From the NCBI RefSeq assembly GCF_000226115.1, contig NC_016457.1, forward strand, positions 8,618,001 to 8,682,000: a stretch of DNA of 64,000 nt, in the 5' to 3' direction. Shown in pieces: positions 1 through 11,565 of this stretch. The translations under genes and the position numbers were made by a program. A model generated the notes under the pieces. The model had not been told where the DNA came from. It made no database searches and saw only the letters and a program-made list of their open reading frames with translations. The first letter of the stretch is position 1; each line of letters begins with the position of its first letter. Origin of the DNA: Thermothielavioides terrestris NRRL 8126 (lineage: Eukaryota > Ascomycota > Sordariomycetes > Sordariales > Chaetomiaceae).

Positions 1-434
1 CGGAGTTCCTCGACGGAGGCGTCGGCAATCTGGGACGGAGTCGGGGTAGCGAGCTCAGACGCTACGCTCTCTCGCTTGACTCCGTTAATGCCAGTCGCAG
101 GCGGCGAGAAGATGCCCGGGCGTTGCGAGCCAAGGTAGCCAATGGAATTGGCAGCATTTGTTCCAGCTGGATTGGGAACCTGCGAGGACGGAGGCGGGGT
201 GAGGGATGACGGGACGACGGACGCAGCCGCCCGGTCTTCGTTGACCTCGGTCTTGAACGACGACGAAGGCTCGATCGGCGAATTTGGGGCCTCTGTTGGA
301 GGAATGCTGTGCTGCGATGAAGCAACAATCGAGTCATCGTCTGGCGGCGTGGTGGGTTCGTCGATGAGCTGCGCTTGTCCGACGTCGGGGACGCTGTCGC
401 CCACCTGCGTGGCAGGCTCCGAGTCCGAGGACAT
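1..434 (-). CDS. 5' part of an uncharacterised polar protein (runs off the left edge)
   Basis: An open frame begins at an ATG at 434 on the minus strand and stays open to the window edge, giving the first ~144 residues. The protein starts MSSDSEPATQVGD and is rich in Ser, Pro, Thr and acidic residues, with no signal peptide or membrane segment, so the visible part looks disordered. Near the edge it reads GVKRESVASELATPTPSQIA, which looks like the approach to a folded or coiled-coil region outside the window. The overlapping plus-strand frame at 142-498 has no protein-like character and I treat it as a shadow. Function cannot be assigned from this fragment. I favour the minus frame because it opens with a clean ATG followed by typical fungal low-complexity sequence. 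Confidence 0.6.
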   Translation of the reverse strand, partial: MSSDSEPATQVGDSVPDVGQAQLIDEPTTPPDDDSIVASSQHSIPPTEAPNSPIEPSSSFKTEVNEDRAAASVVPSSLTPPPSSQVPNPAGTNAANSIGYLGSQRPGIFSPPATGINGVKRESVASELATPTPSQIADASVEEL

Positions 435-1606
435 GTTGGATCTGTTTGAGCGCCGCACTCCTGAGTTGCTGTGGGCGGGTACTTTCAGAAGGGAGTAAGA
501 CCGCCAGAAAATATGTCTCGAGCGGATGTTTCGAAATGTCGGTCCGTCGGCTGGTGTTGATAGCGGCGACCCACGCCGATTGCAGCAGTCAAGTCCCACT
601 GGAACACGTCACTCCGACTATATCTGGCGGCTTGGGGTCGGTGACAGGGAACGTGTCCTTGGGCGCGCGAGATGGGGAAGGGTAGAGGAAGCGGGAAAAG
701 GACGCAGGCACATGGAGCTCTACGGAATAAGATGAGAGCCCTCAACAGCGAACGGGGTTGTTGATGGATGCGAGGTGGGATGTCAACGGAATTGGCAATG
801 CTCTGGGTGGAGAACGGCCCAGCGTTGCGTTGAATGTGCCTGGCCGTTGCCCCGTGCGATCAAAGCGGATGGGCAAAATTGGAAGGGGTTGGCCTGCCTC
901 CGCGAAGCCAAATACTGCCGGCCGCCACCGCTTTGCAGCCTGCAGCTGGTGGGCCCGTGCTTGTGTCCTTCGCACTTCCGAACGGATTCGGCAATGTCTG
1001 ACCTCCACTCGCGGTGCTGTCAACTTTGCCTCCGAGGATCGTCCAACCATCGCATCGACCAGGCGCTGGCCAGCGCAAAGGCGGAAGGGGAGGTGGGGCC
1101 GGCGAGGACGGGAAGCGGTGGTCACGGCACGATTTGCGGAGACTGCTTTGGCGGTTGCTGCTCTTGTGGTTGCGGTGATTAACTACCTGCAGGTCGGAGT
1201 ATCATTATCTGTGCTGTGGTGAGCTCTGAGCTGGTCAAGAGGCGTTTGGTTGTGAGCTGCCGTGTAGCGTAGTCGGTTTGTCCGAACGAGTGGCTGTCGT
1301 GTAGTGTAATTGGGCGTTGTGGCTGGACCGATATGTCGAGAAGAGAGAGGCAGCAGGGTGGGTAGAAAGAGAGCCATCTCAAGACAGCGCTCCCAGAGGT
1401 CAATGCCCGAGGCTGCTGGCCACGGCAACAAAGGTGGACGGCCTCAAACCGCCACAAGCACACATCTTGAAAATGCCGCTGTATTGGTAGGTATCTACCA
1501 CATACTACCTAGTGAAAATACGAGTGAAGAAAACGAAAAGCAGCCTTCAAACAACAAACCGCTGGGGGCTCCAACCTCGTCTCGCGCAGTACACCGGCAG
1601 GGAGCA
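435..1606. other. intergenic spacer, 1.2 kb
   Basis: This stretch holds the upstream region of the minus-strand gene at the left edge and the region beyond the 3' end of the multicopper oxidase. Several open frames of 60-150 codons cross it but none has convincing protein character. It carries related motifs around 1258-1275 (CCGTGTAGCGTAGTCGG) and 1296-1313 (GTCGTGTAGTGTAATTGG) that recur in other spacers of this window. Confidence 0.6.
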
Positions 1607-3691
1607 TTACGGCTGACCCTGAGCACCGCCAGTCCAATTACACTGGTAGGTGTCATTGAAGTAGTGGTAAACGGAGGGCGCATTCTGGCCGTTGCCGTAT
1701 ACGCTACCGCCGTAAGTCAAGTACGCCTCGCTCAACGGCAAGGGTATTTGGATGATCTGGTCTGCGTTGCCAACGACGAAATTGGCTTGCATGCCTGCGG
1801 GAGCCGGAGCCTGTCAGTAAACAAAACAGAATCACCCATGGTGAGCTCGACATGGCTCCGCCATCGACACTCACCCATGATCATGTGCGCCAGGATGTGG
1901 CAATGCACCATCCACACGCCGGGATGCGTCATGCGCATGCGCCAGGCCCTCCACCCGGCCGGCTCGCCCGGCGCCACCTGGCCCTGGTACCGGAACAGCA
2001 TGGTCGTGTCCCGCTTGACGGGCTTGTACCCCAGCCGAGCCAGCTTGGCGTTGTTCGCATCGGCGTCGTATTTGCCCGGCCCGCTGCCGATGTCGTAGTA
2101 GTGCTGGCCGTGCGCGTGGAAGGGGTGCGATTCCACGATGCCGCTCTCCTCCGGGTACTGTGAGCCCGTGTTCTGGATCACAATCTCGAGCACCTCGTTC
2201 AGCTTGGCGGGGAAAAGCTTCGTTGCCGGGTCCCAGCCGTTGTTCGCGACCGCGGCGTCGTAGTTGGGCACGGCAGCCTGGCCGCGCTGGTAGATGTCGA
2301 CGAGCACAGGCTTCTCTCTCTCCTGCGCAGTGTCTGCCAATTTCATGTGCGCGATCTCCCAGACCAGGCGGCCCGTCCTCTCGTCCACCTTCTGCTCGGC
2401 GTCCAAGATCAGGCGGCGCGTGACCTCTTCGGCCGATGGAGCTTGGTTGTGCTCTGGATGGAGGGGCTGGAAGGTGTACTCCATCCAGTTGGTAACATCG
2501 AGAGGGAGTTCGACCACCGGGCTCTCCGGGGCGGCGGGAACGCTGGCGTCGACATTGTAGCGCAGCACGGCGTAACCACGGTACAATTCCGGACGGTCCC
2601 GGGTCTCAAATTGGAGGTAGTACGTGGTTTTGCCGCCACTTTGTGCGAGCTCATTAAGGGTCTTTGTCTGGAAGAGAACGTCAAACCGCTGACCACTAGC
2701 GAGCTGCAGGTAATTGGTCGAGACTGGGACGTTGTACTCGTTGCCGTCAACTTGGACAATGGTCAGGTTGTTGTGGCCCTCGAAGCCCATCGACAGGAAA
2801 GACAGGCCAGTGGCACCGATGAAGCGGAACCGATACGTCTTGCCAGGCTCGACGTCGATGACCGGAAGGGTGCAGTCATCTTCCATCTGGATTTGGTTGT
2901 CGGCGTGCACACGGGCGTTGAACTTGCCCAGGGAGTTCGTTCGCATGCTTCCAAAGAAACCGTTGGATCCGCCTGGGGGACCCTCAACCGCTGTGAGATT
3001 GACCGCAACGCCCTTTCCATTCAGCAAGACGCCTTTGGTTTCTCCCGTCCAGATGAAGGGGGTCGAGAGTAGGCCCTCGATCATCTCCTCGTCCGACTTC
3101 TGGAAGTAGTCTTGGAACATGAAGATCCGCTCATCATCGTACTGCAGATGTGACGACCCACAATCATCCACGATGAGTGGGCCGGCGCAGCTCAGCGCCT
3201 GCATGTCGACGTGGGAGTGGTAGAAGTAGGTGCCGGCGTCGTCGAGCTCGGTGGCGATCTGGTAGTCGAAGAAGTGCCCGGGAGGGATGGGCCACTGAGA
3301 CACGCCCGGCGTGCCGTCTGCAAAGGGGGCCATCCTCTGGGAGAGGCCGTGCCAATGCTGCGAATTCATTTAGCAGGCAGCCTGGGTTAAGGGAGAGAGT
3401 TGGACGGTTGGAGGGGTTGGAGCTCACCATGGTGAGATTCTGATCTTCCATGTCATTGTACACCCTGATCCAGGAGGTCGCGCCAGGAAGCAGGTGCAAT
3501 GCTGGCCCTGGGGACGTGCCGTTGACAACCACGTCTTGTCGGCTTTCGCAGGCCGACGGCACCTCCGCGAGGCTTACCCTGAGGACGTGATCAGGAGTGA
3601 AGCGGGCATCATCATGCACGACCGCCTGCGCGAAGACAGCGGTGGCCAGTCCCCCGGCAAGTAAGCGGGGCACGACTCCGTCGAATCGCAT
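1607..3691 (-). CDS. secreted multicopper oxidase (ascorbate oxidase/laccase-like)
   Basis: Three exons, complement of 3428-3691, 1875-3357 and 1607-1794, give 644 residues. The introns (70 and 80 bases, GTGAGC and GTGAGT donors) restore a continuous frame across copper motifs. All four copper-binding signatures are visible: HWHG (residues ~89-92), YHSH (~134-137), HPFHAHG (~499-505) and HCHILAH (~573-579), followed five residues later by a Met in the axial type-1 copper position. The N-terminus MRFDGVVPRLLAGGLATAVF is a typical signal peptide, so the enzyme should be secreted or wall-associated. By family it oxidises phenolic or similar small substrates with reduction of oxygen to water. The exact substrate (ascorbate oxidase-like, ferroxidase-like or pigment laccase) cannot be told from sequence. 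The ORF alone would read through the last intron; the spliced end, rich in Asn and Gly, fits the family better. Confidence 0.9.
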
Positions 3692-5112
3692 GGCTGCTGC
3701 TGGGAAAACGATGTTGAACTGCAGTAAATATGGTGGTAAATAACCCTGGTGGTAGTGCTGAAGGCAAAGTTGGTGACGGGCGATGTGGATGGATGCGCGG
3801 GGACGTGACAGCGGAGCCGTCGATGCTTCAATCAACGGGCAAATGGAATCAAAGGCAACGCGAGTGGGTAGGTGCCTACCTACCGAAATTATCATGAGAG
3901 ACGACCAGTCCTTCCTGGACTGACTGGTCAAAGTCCACAGCCGATGGTGGCTGCTCCATCAAGTCGGGTTGCTCGCGCACTCAGCGCTCGCCGGGGCACA
4001 GAAGAACCTGCAAGGCACTGGCCCCGGTCGGTACTTGCTTCCATCCACTTGGGAAATATCGAAAGCGCAGGCGGGCCGGGACAGCCTGAGGGCCGGGTCG
4101 CACCCGCCATGACATATCGCAGAGCAACACTGCTGTCTGACGTCTGATGCGGAAGGGTGGAGGCGCGACTGGCGACTCCTTTGCTGGTAACAGGTCATAG
4201 CAGTTGGAACAGAGCCCCGTTGACTCCATCAAGGGTCGAAAACGGCCGAGAGCAGGCTGTGAGCTGCTAGGCGACAGCCAGCGTCAGGGAATTTTGTATA
4301 CACTCTTGATGAGTGTCCCACTGCCCCGGGACACTTGAACCGCGAGGAGAGGGAAGGAGGTCGTTAGAGGGCAGAGAGGAGCAGCCTCTGGTCCACAGAC
4401 TCGACATTCGTAAATCGCCCCAACGTCATTTCGAAAATTGGAAGCCGCAACTGCTTCAGGCCGGAGACCAGCGGGTCCATGCATGTCTGGTGGAGGCAAG
4501 CGAGTTACGTCCGCGGAAGCGATGCTGCATCGGAGGCTGCAAACACTTTCTGTCTGCACCTCCCCGTAACTTGAAAGCCGCGGCCGCATCTGTTTTCGGA
4601 GCAACGCGGCATCTGCGTTTACGACCAAAGCCTGAAGTTGTCGGCCGGTGCTCGGATGCACGTGTTTGAAGCAGAATGTTGTACAACTGCCGAAGAGTTA
4701 GAAGTTAAGAACGAGTGGCATGTGGGGTGTATTCCGGATCGTTACTACCTACCTTACCTTGGCGGCTAGGTGCCGGTATGCACTCCGAAGAGCGGATTCG
4801 AGAGATATTGAGCAAACAGGGTTAGGGATGCCGCTCATCCTGTGCCCGGCGGGCGCGACACGAAAACCACTGTTTCTTCGGGTGGTCAGCGTCACAGGCC
4901 AACGCAACACACCGGAAGCTTAGCTACCTATAATCTCGAGATTTGTTGCCTGTTGGCACGTACTTCCCATTTCGAATCTCTGACATGGCATTTATCAGTT
5001 AATGAACACCAGCTTTGCTTCGCTTACAATGGCCTGACAAATTCTCTCAACTCCTTCTCTCAACGCCTACACTCCTACAATTGCCCCCCATTCGACTGAA
5101 AGCTTTCTTTCT
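3692..5112. promoter_or_regulatory. divergent promoter region, oxidase / PX-associated gene
   Basis: These 1.4 kb separate the start of the multicopper oxidase (minus) from the start of the PX-associated protein (plus), so both promoters must lie here. It holds TACCTACC-type runs near 3880 and 4745. The short open frames are not protein-like. No specific factor site can be defended by eye. Confidence 0.5.
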
Positions 5113-7652
5113 ATGGAGACGCAAAGAGGCGATAACGGCACCGACAATGCGGCTCGCCCAGCCATCACTTTGCCAACGTCGGTTGCGCCCGAGACGCTGA
5201 GTTCTTCCCAGCTGCACGCGCTCTTCGACATCCTGACGCACCGTGAGACCTATGCGGAGGTAGAGAGCTTCAAGGATTCCCGAACGATTTCGGAGTACGG
5301 ATATCCCTTTGCCCGACATGACCCGCAATCCGACGGTGTGCCATCATATGCTTCAGACTCGGCGGCTCCGCTGTTGGCCGGTGTACTACGAAGCATCGTG
5401 CTGCCGTGCCCGGGCGTCCGCGACCTACCCACCGAGTTCTGGCATGTGAGATTTCAGGGCATCTTGGAGAAGCTTGCAGAGGCCGAGCTGTCGGAGTCCT
5501 ACGACAAGGCGGCTCTGGGTATTAGGAAGACCCTGGCCACTGCCGCGTCGGCGATTCACGAGGCCGTCTCGAGAGGGCTCCTCGGAGGGGCTGAGCGTCG
5601 CAGGGGCGGGAACCTCCACCGAGAGTATGACAGGTCTAATGCCCAAGACCTGGTCCAGGCGTGGGAAGATGCCCTGGAGGAACTCGTGTATGGAGATCTC
5701 GTTGACGAGCTCTTCTCTTGCGCGGCCGAAAAGCCGAGCCTTGAAGAGCACTCCCCCGGGGTGCAAGCTGCCGCAGACTACGTCATTATCCAGTGAGTTT
5801 GCCCATTATCGCATAGCCGGAGACGACACGGTTGACCTAGATCCAGCTTGGCGACCTTGATGCACCAAGTATTCGTCTCATCGCCAGAGGGACCTTACCT
5901 GTTGAAGCTGTTGGAGAATGTGCATAAGCTGTTTCCGTACTCCCTGGTCAAGCAGACACTCCGCATCGGGAACGCAGCAACAATGCTCAATGGAATGATG
6001 CGCCTGCTCTTAGCAAAGATGGGTGTTGGTGCGCTGTCCAACTGGGTGGGACTAACTCAGAACGCCAACGATGGCATGAACCTGCTTCAGAGGTAAGGTA
6101 CGAATGTGACCGAGAGGTCAAGGGTAGACAGCTAACAACGTCTGCTAGAATCATCTGGCTCGTGCTCTCGTGGGATGCTTCTGAGTTCCGCAAGGTCTCC
6201 GAAGCGATAGAAAGGTCAAAAGGAGGTCCCGTTGCCTCAAAAGAGCAACTGGCAACGATCCGAAGCTATGTCAGCAGCCCAAGAGAAGAACATGACGAGG
6301 CTCGCAGAATCAGTGCGCAGGAAGCTCGACCCATGGTGGCCGTGATCCTGGAGCGGTCCAGTCCGGGCCTGTCAGCCTCAGTCTCAGAAGCGCAACTTGT
6401 GGAGTGTTCCCAGTATCTGTCGGCGTTGCTGTCAGCCCGAGATCGTGATGAGATCAGCAATACGCTCTGTCGCCAGAACCCGGATCTCTTCACACAAGCA
6501 ATCAAGGACGCCGTGGCGGCCTTCGAACCCATGGTCCGTGCCATCCACCAGCGAGTCGATCTCCGCGAACAGATTTCAGCGGCGGAAGGCTTTGTCAACG
6601 ACTTCCTAAGCATACACAAGCCTAAAAAGTCCACCTCAGGACTTCAGGGCTTCTCGTTAAACGGCGACCTACAAGACCAGCAAGCCCCGTCGGTGGAGGA
6701 TTACGTTCTGCTCCTGAGGAATAACCGGCAGCTCCTCTACAACTGGCTTCATCAGCTAGCGAGCCAGTGCCCAGAGCTGCGAGATGACTTCTGTGCCTGG
6801 GCAAAGAAGACGATCAAGGAATTTCGGCAGGCACAGTACCCGCCTCCGAAGCCGGCTGATGCCATTACCCCCAACAATCAAAAACCGGAGTTGCCCCCAG
6901 ACACGAAACAGCGCCCAGGCGCCGCCGGCGCCCTAAGCGCCGACCTCCAAGACCTCTTCGCCTCCCTGGCCCCCGAAACCCGCGCCGGCATCCTCCCAGC
7001 CATCGACGCGCACGCAGCATACCTCTCCGCGCTCGAAGACCTCTCCCTCGCTCGCATGCAGCGCATCCTCGACAACCTCGCCACAAGCACAACCACAAAC
7101 GGCGCTACAACCCCTTCTCCCACCACCACCACCGCCGCCACCCCCAGCGCCGCCGCAGCCCCAGCCCAGGCCAGCCAGACAGCCCAGACAGCCCCACCAT
7201 CGTTCTTCTCCCCGGCCTACTGGTCCGGCCGTTCGACCCCGCGCTCACCCACGCCGAACCCCGACGCAGTGCCCCCCGCCCGTATTCACAATAAAGCAGG
7301 CGGGCGGTCCGTCTCCGGCCCGGGCATGTATCTCTCGCGCTGGCAGCACCTGCTCGACAGCACGGCCATCACGCCGGCGTACCCGGGTGGGGCCGTGCGG
7401 AGGGGGAGGGATGTCAAGGGCCAGGTGGCGCGGGGGAAGGTTGCTGCTGCTGCTGGCGTCGCTGGTGCTGGGACGGCGGCCGGGCAGGGAGGATGGGATG
7501 CTGCTCTGTTGGCGAGGATGGGGCAGCAGGAGGAGGAGGAGGCTGGCGCGGCGCCGCCTGATGTGGGGTGCGTGGTGGAAGCGTTGGGAGAGCGGTTCCG
7601 GGGCTTGGTTAAGGGGTTGGTCAATGCGAGATGGGGGAGGGTCCCTAGCTGA
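5113..7652 (+). CDS. PX-associated (PXB/DUF3818-type) protein without a visible PX domain
   Basis: Three exons (5113-5792, 5847-6092, 6149-7652) give 809 residues. Both introns are short (54 and 56 bases) and close the frame. The first could instead end at 5840, adding two residues. The N-terminal ~200 residues, including LFDILTHRETYAEVESFKD, resemble the PX-associated (PXB) domain; the middle, with SPEGPYLLKLLENVHKLFPY, resembles the domain of unknown function found in fungal PX proteins (DUF3818). I see no PX phosphoinositide-binding motif, which family members usually carry further along. The C-terminus is a Pro/Ala/Thr-rich tail of ~200 residues (from ~6880) followed by a short Gly/Arg region. 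A role in endosomal or membrane trafficking is inferred from the family only. Family assignment is from remembered sequence character, not from a search. Confidence 0.8.
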
Positions 7653-8034
7653 TAGAGGATAGATGGGAGAGGTATTTAGGCGTATGGTTAGAAGGAATTC
7701 GCGAGCGTCATTACTTGGGTTTGAGAAGGCACAACAACGACAACCGTGATTTGATTCCGCGAAGCAAACTGAAGTCAACGCGTGATGAAAGCCGAATCGT
7801 GATGTTGCTCGCCGGCTGCTCCCTACAGAAAACAAGACACAATCATGCGCGCCATTCCCTCGAAGCAAGACATAATTCATAAAATCCGTGACGTCCACCT
7901 TCCAACCCCATCCCATTGAACCCAGATCGTCATCGTCGAGGAGAAAGCCATGGAGGTGGCAATGCGAGTGATGGAGATGCGAGAAGCAGGTCGGTGAGCT
8001 TCTGCGCCGTGGGCAAGGCGCTAAAGTAGTTGGT
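7653..8034. other. convergent spacer, 0.4 kb
   Basis: This short region lies between the 3' ends of the PX-associated gene (plus) and the metallothionein gene (minus), so it holds both 3' UTRs. A minus-strand open frame passes through it but belongs to no recognisable protein. Confidence 0.5.
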
Positions 8035-8183
8035 TTATTTGCAGCCCGAGCAAGAGCCTGGCAGTTCAAATGTCAGCACCAAGTGGTCTGTGAGTATCTG
8101 AGAAGGGGCTAAGCAGAGGGGAACGAACAGCCAGAGCTGCACGTGCAGGAGGAGGAAGAGCCGTTGCATCCGCAGCCGTTCAT
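8035..8183 (-). CDS. copper metallothionein, 25 residues, two exons
   Basis: Exons at 8129-8183 and 8035-8057 (minus strand), with a 71-base intron (GT at 8128-8127, AG at 8059-8058), encode 25 residues beginning MNGCGCNGSSSSCTC and ending SGCK. Seven cysteines follow the pattern C-x-C-x6-C-x-C-x3-C-x-C-x2-C, with no aromatic or His residues. This is the plan of the small Neurospora/Agaricus-type copper metallothioneins (C-x-C-x5-C-x-C-x3-C-x-C-x2-C in Neurospora). The product would chelate Cu(I) in the cytosol. The donor is GTTCGT, weaker than consensus, but the split codon restores Cys and the reading runs directly to CXXCK-stop. Without splicing the first exon would give a 24-residue peptide lacking the second Cys cluster. 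The gene is too short for most callers. Confidence 0.82.
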
Positions 8184-8349
8184 TTTGATGGCGGTTTCTT
8201 GAGGTCAAGCGCAGATCCGCTTGTTGGAGTGTGAGATTGTTGTTGGCCTGGAGGACGCAAGCTTGTGATGTTCTTCTGCTTTGCTGGGAACGCTGGTGCG
8301 AGTTGTTGAGGGAAGCTCGAGAACAGGAACAATGAACTCGCGCGAGCTA

Positions 8350-8355
8350 CTTATA
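8350..8355 (-). promoter_or_regulatory. TATA-like box upstream of the metallothionein
   Basis: On the minus strand TATAAG stands about 170 bases upstream of the metallothionein ATG, in the context GTCTATAAGTAGC. A TATA element fits a highly inducible small gene and a 5' leader of ~130-140 bases. I could not defend a specific copper-regulator site. Confidence 0.4.
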
Positions 8356-9413
8356 GACGGCAGGAGACAACTCGATGCTGTGGCAAGCGCTGCCCTTGGC
8401 TGCGTGGTTTGTGCGGATTTGCGTCCTTTGTGCCTTCCTCATCGGCCGCGCCACCTTGGCCGTGTCCACCAAGACCCACACCGAAGAGATGGAAGCCTGG
8501 AAGGTTCCGTCGGACACTCACCGTTCTCAGGTTGATGGATGCTGGGAAGGAAGGTATGACTGCATGAGAAAAGAAGCAGGGAGTCCTGCCACAGGCACAA
8601 TTCAGGCACTCACCGACATCGCGCAGCCCATCGTGTGCTCCTGCCTCACCAAAGTCATGTTGTTCGAGTCGTCGCTCAAGGAGGGAACCCACAACGGTCG
8701 GCTTTAAGGTAGGAGGTAGGTACATCTGCTGTGATTGGCCAATGCTGCTCGGCAATCTGAGTGATCATCCTTGCCGCACTCGAGCTGCGAAATTTGTGCG
8801 TGAAGCTGACCCAGTCATGTCAATCCGTCACAGCCAGTAGCAATTGCAGCCATAAGAACTTGCGGGCAGTGTTCCCCCTCATCGGAGGTTGACGAACCTT
8901 TTTTTGGAGCAGCAGTTCAGGTCGCCCGGGGCTGCCTGGTCGGCTCCTCCAGTCTCGGTTGCTGCCGTGGCCGTGGTTTCACCGTCGAATCTGAACGAGA
9001 ATTCTACGCCATTGCCAGCGCCAGCAAAACGACATCTCTCCATTGACAAATGGTTCAGTGTCGTATGCTCGTGTCCCATTGATGTGCATGTCCGACCGAC
9101 CGTTGCGCCAGTTAGGGAATACCTCAGGGTGATGCATTCTCCGTGTCGAGCCGTCCAGTCCTGAAGCGCTCAGCATCCACCCACATCAACGTGTCAGTGC
9201 GAGTTGGGGCAATCTTACTATCCGCACGCTCTGCTTTGTTAGCTCGGCTCAGAAACAGCATCAATCCAGGCGCGCTGGCCTGATCATTTCGAAGACATGA
9301 GAGAGCCGTGACAGCATGTCGTACGTTTCCCCGGGGTGTGAAACAGACTTGAATCGATCGGCCTCCTGTCCAACCGGGCGTAGTCATGCTGCATGTCGAC
9401 GCTTGTTGCAGTC

Positions 9414-9424
9414 TATATAAAAAG
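9414..9424 (+). promoter_or_regulatory. TATA box candidate
   Basis: TATATAAAAAG is a textbook TATA element on the plus strand, ~95 bases before the ATG at 9519. It is the main reason for considering that a transcript starts here. Confidence 0.4.
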
Positions 9425-9518
9425 TGCTCGTCATTGTGCTCCATGAAAACTGAACAGCTCTTATGGGTCACTATCCGCAGCACACTTTCGCAGGCGTTTC
9501 GTAGCAAGCAAAGAAAAA

Positions 9519-9892
9519 TGGCATCTTTTTCGCAGCGTTCAAACTCCATTCCAGTTCGGGCAAACTCGACCAACCCGCGCCCAGGGAGTTCGACATTCCC
9601 TCGGGCACCCAAGGGAGCTGATCCCCCACCACTGAGACTGCCCCCGAAAAGGTCGCCAACAGCAGGAGGCCGCCAGGCGCCAACCCCTGGGTCGAGTCCT
9701 CGCACTCGGGCAACACCACCGTCACCTCCGGGAAACGACAGTGCGACCAAGACGCAAATCCGTCAGACAGTCGCCATTGCTACGATCACCAGCCCAGTCA
9801 ACCCGCTACCGTTCCCGCTGCCCGTGCCTCTTGGAATGGCGATCCTCCTCGGTCCGGCGAGCAAGGGGAGCGGCCTCCCTCCGAGGCGGTGA
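9519..9892 (+). CDS. doubtful small Pro/Ser-rich protein
   Basis: An open frame of 124 residues starts at an ATG in a good fungal context (GAAAAATGGC), behind a TATA element. The product begins MASFSQRSNSIPVRANSTNP and is Pro, Arg, Ser and Thr rich throughout, with no signal peptide, Cys pattern or family resemblance. Another plus-strand frame over the same region is also open for about 100 codons, so the reading could equally be an artefact of base composition, or one exon of a spliced gene. I list it because of the promoter-like context and give it low confidence. Confidence 0.25.
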
Positions 9893-10449
9893 CAGAGGGC
9901 TCCCATGGGAGGAAGACTGGTCAAGCATGATCAAGCGTTGGGTGTCACCAAGCCATCAAGGTGTTTGGAGAATACCTCCCATGCCGTCGTGGATCAGCCT
10001 GGAAAGCCCAGGAGTTTCTCGGGAAGATACTGTCCATTGTTCTGTGCCTGGGAGGGAGAGGAGCGGCGATCATACGCGGCACGTGGCTAGGTTACTCAGT
10101 ACCATCAGCGAAACCATCAGAATGTTTTTCACGTGTTCCATTATTTATCCTGGAGCTGTTCTTGAGGTGTATACTCGCCGGAGTGTGACCATGCATTTCG
10201 GTTCTGAACTGGAATCTCCAGTTTTGGAAGCGCCTTCTCTGTCTGTTCATCGGCATGCGAGCTCTCACCGCTCATCAGCTGCATTCCGACCGTGTCCCCG
10301 TCAGCGACCAAAGCCTATATCGGGTATATCGACCTGTCGGGTCTCCCCTCGGCATCTTTCTCCTAGAAAACGACGTACATACTACGCCGCAGGCATCGGA
10401 AATACCAGTACTTTTAGACCTTCCTGGAGCCCTATCCGTGTCTGTCAAG

Positions 10450-10833
10450 ATGCGCTTCTCCCTGCTCTCGACGTTTGCAGCCCTCAGTTCGGTGGCGGTG
10501 GCCCCAACTGAACGAGTCGGCTGTGGTGCATGACATGACCGTCCTCACCATCGAGTCTTAGGTCCTGATCGCGTCAGCCACGGAACTCAGCATCGCCAAC
10601 GCTCCCCTGTGGTTGCTGGGCCAAGGTCAGGTCCCTGGGCGGTTGGAGTCTACATCCCACTCACGCTCCTATCTTCCCGTTTCCAGACTCCAAGGATGCC
10701 GGCGGGATGCTTAACATATGCTGACCTGATGCCGATAGTTGGTACTGTCGAGGCGAGCGTTGCTGCTGCGATGAAGGTTGATCTGGCGAGTCTGGATCTG
10801 ACGTTTGGCGCGGCGCTCAAGGAGTATTCGTGA
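10450..10833 (+). pseudogene. possible remnant of a secreted-protein gene
   Basis: At 10450 an ATG in the context CAAGATGCGC opens MRFSLLSTFAALSSVAVAPT, a convincing signal peptide, but the frame stops after 27 residues (stop at ~10531). Further on, a separate frame ends GTVEASVAAAMKVDLASLDL and runs to a stop at 10833, which looks like the tail of a globular protein. Between them no single frame is open. Either the gene is broken by small indels or several introns that I cannot place interrupt it. The family is not recognised. Confidence 0.25.
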
Positions 10834-11088
10834 GGGAGCTCCATGTCTCGGTCTGCGAGGGGTCAGGCAGATAATGAGATGAGCGGCTTTCCATTTTCTT
10901 TGTTCGGTCTCCCGTGACTTACTAAGTACCGAGTTCTCATACCTGAAGATCTATTCAGTCAAAACACAACGAGGCCCTTAAGGAACAGACTTCTAACCAC
11001 TGGATCAACAGCCTAAATTCTCAGCACTCCCACACGCCCAACACCAAACCAACGCCGCAACGCCTGGTTCATTTTACACCTTCCCCTA

Positions 11089-11532
11089 TTACAACATCAA
11101 CACCCTCAACCCACAACCCCCCTCTTCCCCCCATCCCCCTTCCATCAAGCCCCCATCCCGCCCGAACGAGCCGCCCAAGTCGGACGAAGCACAACCACAG
11201 ACATCAACCGCAAACCGCAACCCGCCCACCTCCACCACATTCCGCGCCAGATCCTCCACAGGCAGCGACAACAACAGTGAATCCTCGCTGCCCTCCACCA
11301 CCCCCGAGCCCGAGCCCGAGCCCGGAGCCCGCCGTGCATGAGGCGCCCGCCACCGCCCCAGCGTCGGACTGATCTCCATCTCCGCCTCGGGCGCCTGCTT
11401 GGTCGTCGGGGCGGCTGCGGGAGCAGTCTGGGAGGGGGTCTGCCAGGTAGCGGCGGCGGCGGCTCGCTTGGTTAGTTCCTCGCGCCGGCGCACCTCGGCT
11501 GCTGCCCAGCTGGTGATCTTGGGGAGACTGTC

Positions 11533-11565
<33 letters not shown>

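Larger units (their letters stand above)
8356..11088. other. gene-poor spacer, 2.7 kb
   Basis: Apart from the doubtful small gene at 9519-9892 and the possible signal-peptide remnant near 10450, I see nothing coding in this stretch. The open frames at 8351-8755 and 9124-9750 (minus) have no family character. Confidence 0.5.

Noticed and set aside
142..498. Plus-strand frame of 118 codons at the left edge
   Set aside because: It lies opposite a minus-strand frame that opens with a clean ATG and reads as a typical fungal polar N-terminus; the plus frame has no protein character.
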